Of a DNA stretch of 64,000 bases, positions 61,585 through 64,000 are shown in pieces (position 1 is the stretch's first letter; every line of letters starts with the position of its first letter). The notes under the pieces are model-generated. The model did no database searches. It was not told the origin of the DNA and saw nothing but the letters and a program-made list of their open reading frames with translations. Origin of the DNA: Siminovitchia sp047228825 (GTDB lineage Bacteria; Bacillota; Bacilli; Bacillales; Bacillaceae_C); NCBI RefSeq assembly GCF_047228825.1, contig NZ_JBFEGN010000010.1, forward strand, positions 1-64,000, in the 5' to 3' direction. The position numbers and the translations under genes were made by a program.

Positions 61585-63621
61585 ATGGAAACTTTTGATT
61601 TAACTGAGTTTTTGGGCGTTTTTATCGATGAGGTTGATGAGCAGCTGCAAATAATGGATCAAGAAGTATTGGCCCTTGAAGAAAATGGGGAATCCCAAGA
61701 AGTGATCCAAAAGCTTTTTCGTGCCGCCCATACGATAAAAGGGTCCTCTGCGACGATGGGCTTTACAGACATGTCCCAATTAACCCATGCGATGGAACAT
61801 TTGCTGGACCATGTGCGCAACAATCGGTTAACTGTGGATGAAGCGTTAATTGACCTTTTGTTTACATGCCTGGACCAATTAAAACAGTTAAAAGATGAGA
61901 TTGTATCCGAGGAAGAACAAAGAACGGATGTGACTCCGCTTATCCGGGAAGTACAGTCCTTTTCCCAGAGAACCGGGCAAGCCAGCGCTTCCGGACAACC
62001 TGGAAGCAAAGGAAAAACTTCTGCTTTGTTCACAGTAGAAACGCATCGGAAGGCCAGTTCTTTTATGGAAAACGGATTGCATATTTTTCAAATTGGCGTA
62101 AAAATATCTCCCGATTGTGAAATGAAGTCAGTGCGTGCTTTTTTAATTTATAACGAATTGCAGTCGTTGGGGGAAATGATTCAAACCATCCCGCCCATGA
62201 GCAGCGAAGATGAAAATGATTTTGATCATCTTTGCTTCCTGATGGCCACACAGTACGATAGCCAGGAAATCAAAGATCTGCTTCATTCGATGAACGAAAT
62301 AGCGGAGGCAAGTGTCACCCCATTTACACCGGAGCTTGAGGCAGAAAGAAAGCTTGTAAAAGAGACGGTTGCAGACACTGGATCCGAAGAAAAAAAGCCT
62401 GTTAAACGCGGAAAGCGGGACGATGCGAAGCAAAAGAAACAGACGGTTCGCGTAGATGTGGACCGGTTGGAGCATTTAATGAATTTGGTTGGTGAATTGG
62501 TGATCGATCAAACCCGGATCAGCCAGGTGGCGGGCATGCTGGGCAAACAATATTCCGGGGATGAAGTGATCGGAGAACTGAATCAGGTAACCGATCATGT
62601 TGGGCGGGTAATCGGAGAGCTTCACCAAAGCGTGATGAAAGTCCGCATGCTTCCCATAGGTCAATTATTCAGCCGGTACCCGAGAATGGTTCGTGATCTG
62701 TCCCATTCCTTGAACAAGGAAGTTGATCTGGTCATTGAAGGCCAAGAAACAGAGTTGGACCGGACAGTGATTGAAAAAATGGGCGATCCGCTCATTCACT
62801 TAATTCGAAATGCGGTTGATCACGGACTTGAGTCCAAAGAGGAGCGGGTAAGGAGCAACAAGCCGGAAAAAGGCCTCTTGCGGATTACGGCCTATCACGA
62901 GGAGAATCAGGTTGTCATTACCGTCGAAGATGATGGTGCAGGAATAAACCCGGAAAAAATAAAGGCTTCGGCCATTAAAAAAGGGCTTATCAGTTCGGAA
63001 GAGGCCGAAACAATGACAGACAAAGAGGCGATCCAGTTAATTTTCCGCCCGGGCTTTTCGACTGTTACGAATGTAAGTGATGTTTCCGGAAGAGGAGTGG
63101 GCATGGATATTGTCCGGAATCATATTGAAAGTTTAAATGGCATTATTGAATTGGATTCAAAATTGGGTAAAGGAACTGCCTTCAAAATCAAAATTCCATT
63201 AACTTTGGCCATTATTACAGGCCTCATTGTTGGCATAGGCGAGAGAATTTTTATTATCCCGATGAGCAACGTACTGGAAATTGTCCGGGTTCCTTTGGAA
63301 TCAATCCAAACGATTAAAGGCAAATCCATTGTCGTGATCAGGGAACAAGTGCTGCCTGTTGTGTGGCTGCACGATTTATTGCAGATACCGAGGAAAGAAC
63401 GAAAAAACAGGCAAATTCCGCTTGTCATTGTAGGTTTGGGTGAAAAAAGAATCGCTTTAATGGTAGATGAGTTGCACGGAAACCAGGAAATCGTTGTAAA
63501 ATCATTGGGGAAATATATCGGGAAAATCAAATATATATCAGGAGCTACTATATTGGGTGATGGCAGAGTTGAATTAATTCTGGAAGTTGCCGGAATTTCC
63601 CGGGTTGTAAACGATGAATAA
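61585..63621 (+). CDS. cheA: Chemotaxis histidine kinase CheA
   Basis: CheA phosphorylates itself and transfers phosphate to CheY/CheB. The 678-residue protein has, in order: HPt domain with His49 in AAHTIKGSSATM, a variable P2-like region (about 150-250), dimerisation domain (LMNLVGELVIDQ), HATPase domain (HLIRNAVDHGLES, VEDDGAGI, GRGVGMDIV) and a C-terminal CheW-like domain. GTGGTG precedes ATG 61585. It overlaps no gene and is 11 bases past cheW copy 2. Confidence 0.97.
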   Translation: METFDLTEFLGVFIDEVDEQLQIMDQEVLALEENGESQEVIQKLFRAAHTIKGSSATMGFTDMSQLTHAMEHLLDHVRNNRLTVDEALIDLLFTCLDQLKQLKDEIVSEEEQRTDVTPLIREVQSFSQRTGQASASGQPGSKGKTSALFTVETHRKASSFMENGLHIFQIGVKISPDCEMKSVRAFLIYNELQSLGEMIQTIPPMSSEDENDFDHLCFLMATQYDSQEIKDLLHSMNEIAEASVTPFTPELEAERKLVKETVADTGSEEKKPVKRGKRDDAKQKKQTVRVDVDRLEHLMNLVGELVIDQTRISQVAGMLGKQYSGDEVIGELNQVTDHVGRVIGELHQSVMKVRMLPIGQLFSRYPRMVRDLSHSLNKEVDLVIEGQETELDRTVIEKMGDPLIHLIRNAVDHGLESKEERVRSNKPEKGLLRITAYHEENQVVITVEDDGAGINPEKIKASAIKKGLISSEEAETMTDKEAIQLIFRPGFSTVTNVSDVSGRGVGMDIVRNHIESLNGIIELDSKLGKGTAFKIKIPLTLAIITGLIVGIGERIFIIPMSNVLEIVRVPLESIQTIKGKSIVVIREQVLPVVWLHDLLQIPRKERKNRQIPLVIVGLGEKRIALMVDELHGNQEIVVKSLGKYIGKIKYISGATILGDGRVELILEVAGISRVVNDE

Positions 63622-63650
63622 CTTCATATCAGAATGGGAGCAATAGGAAA

Positions 63651-64000
63651 ATGAGGATTTTAATTGTGGACGACGCCGCCTTTATGCGGATGACCTTGAG
63701 AAAAATGTTGGAAGAATTTGGACATGAAATCATTGGAGAGGCTGTTGATGGCAATGATGCCGTTGAAAAATACAAAGAATTAAGGCCTGACCTGGTTACC
63801 ATGGATATTACCATGCCAAACAAAGATGGCATAACGGCAACAAGGGAAATCAAGGAATTTGACCCCAAAGCCAAAGTGCTGATTTCATCGGCAATGGGAC
63901 AAGAATCGATGGTGAAAGATGCCATCATAGCGGGTGCATCCGATTTTATTGTCAAACCGATAGATCCGCAGAGAATGCGTACTGCAATTACCAAAATGGG
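63651..64000 (+). CDS. cheY: Chemotaxis response regulator CheY (truncated by window end)
   Basis: The visible 116 residues form a single receiver domain: acidic pair Asp7/Asp8, phosphoacceptor Asp52 in TMDITMPN, Thr/Ser in SSAMGQ and Lys in FIVKP. It resembles B. subtilis CheY closely (MRILIVDDAAFMRM). Phosphorylated CheY binds the flagellar switch. A GGGAG site lies before ATG 63651. The 3' end is outside the window. Confidence 0.93.
   Translation, partial: MRILIVDDAAFMRMTLRKMLEEFGHEIIGEAVDGNDAVEKYKELRPDLVTMDITMPNKDGITATREIKEFDPKAKVLISSAMGQESMVKDAIIAGASDFIVKPIDPQRMRTAITKM

Overview
The window comes from a low-to-moderate GC, endospore-forming member of the Bacillaceae. Long stretches follow the order of the Bacillus subtilis yitS-yitW, yjaX-yjbA, trpS, spx, mecA-yjbO, fabI and cotO-yjcH regions. 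Spore coat genes (cotO, cotZ), the spoVA germination operon, spoVIF and sporulenol synthase confirm a spore former. clpB between yitW and yjzD, an acquired-looking catabolic cluster and an extra chemotaxis module differ from B. subtilis. Genus cannot be fixed from sequence alone.

Layout. 1-6.6 kb: two inverted DnaA boxes; a membrane-anchored GH13-like protein that has lost its catalytic Asp; a stress-type SDR; yitS-yitK; yitT; a small unknown protein; yitV; yitW. 6.7-14.9 kb: clpB, yjzD, the FapR-controlled fabH-fabF operon, yjaZ, a small membrane protein and yjbA. 14.9-15.7 kb: a gene-free island holding an IS-end-like palindrome inside a terminator, a GC-rich dispersed repeat with a 41-bp perfect duplication, and a seven-unit 52-bp tandem repeat. 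15.7-30.8 kb: trpS, a DUF4015 glycosidase-like protein, and the proteolysis/competence/stringent-response block spx, mecA, coiA, pepF, spxH, yjbI, yjbJ, yjbK, yjbM, nadK and yjbO, followed by a frameshifted prpE and mgtE.

30.9-39.6 kb: FapR-controlled fabI, then a sporulation block (cotO, cotZ, yjcA, a 36-residue Lys/Cys-rich ORF with its own SigK-type promoter, a spore lipoprotein with spoVAC-AD-AE, and spoVIF), then an MBL hydrolase and yjcF-yjcG-yjcH. 39.8-43.5 kb: a TAXI-type TRAP transporter operon. 43.6-43.7 kb: a single tRNA-Val(GAC) with its own promoter and terminator. 44-49 kb: a LOG-family hydrolase, a possible structured leader, a chemoreceptor and an ECF sigma/anti-sigma pair. 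49-52.3 kb: nitroreductase, D-malate/tartrate-type dehydrogenase, flavin reductase and an SDR. 52.3-56.8 kb: squalene-hopene/sporulenol cyclase, a DUF2515 protein, a membrane protein and an EamA exporter.

57-64 kb: an oxygen-sensing chemotaxis island, with hemAT divergent from an MCP followed by cheW-cheW-cheA-cheY. SigD promoters (TAAA/TAAT-N15-GCCGATAA) are visible for hemAT and for the che operon. cheY runs off the right edge.

Connections within the window: fabH, fabF and fabI share the FapR operator type, so fatty acid initiation, elongation and enoyl reduction are co-regulated although 20 kb apart. Spx, SpxH (YjbH), MecA and ClpB belong to the disulfide/heat stress and ClpP-dependent proteolysis network. 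The sporulation block carries SigG-, SigE/SigK- and SigK-type promoters that fit the known timing of these gene families.
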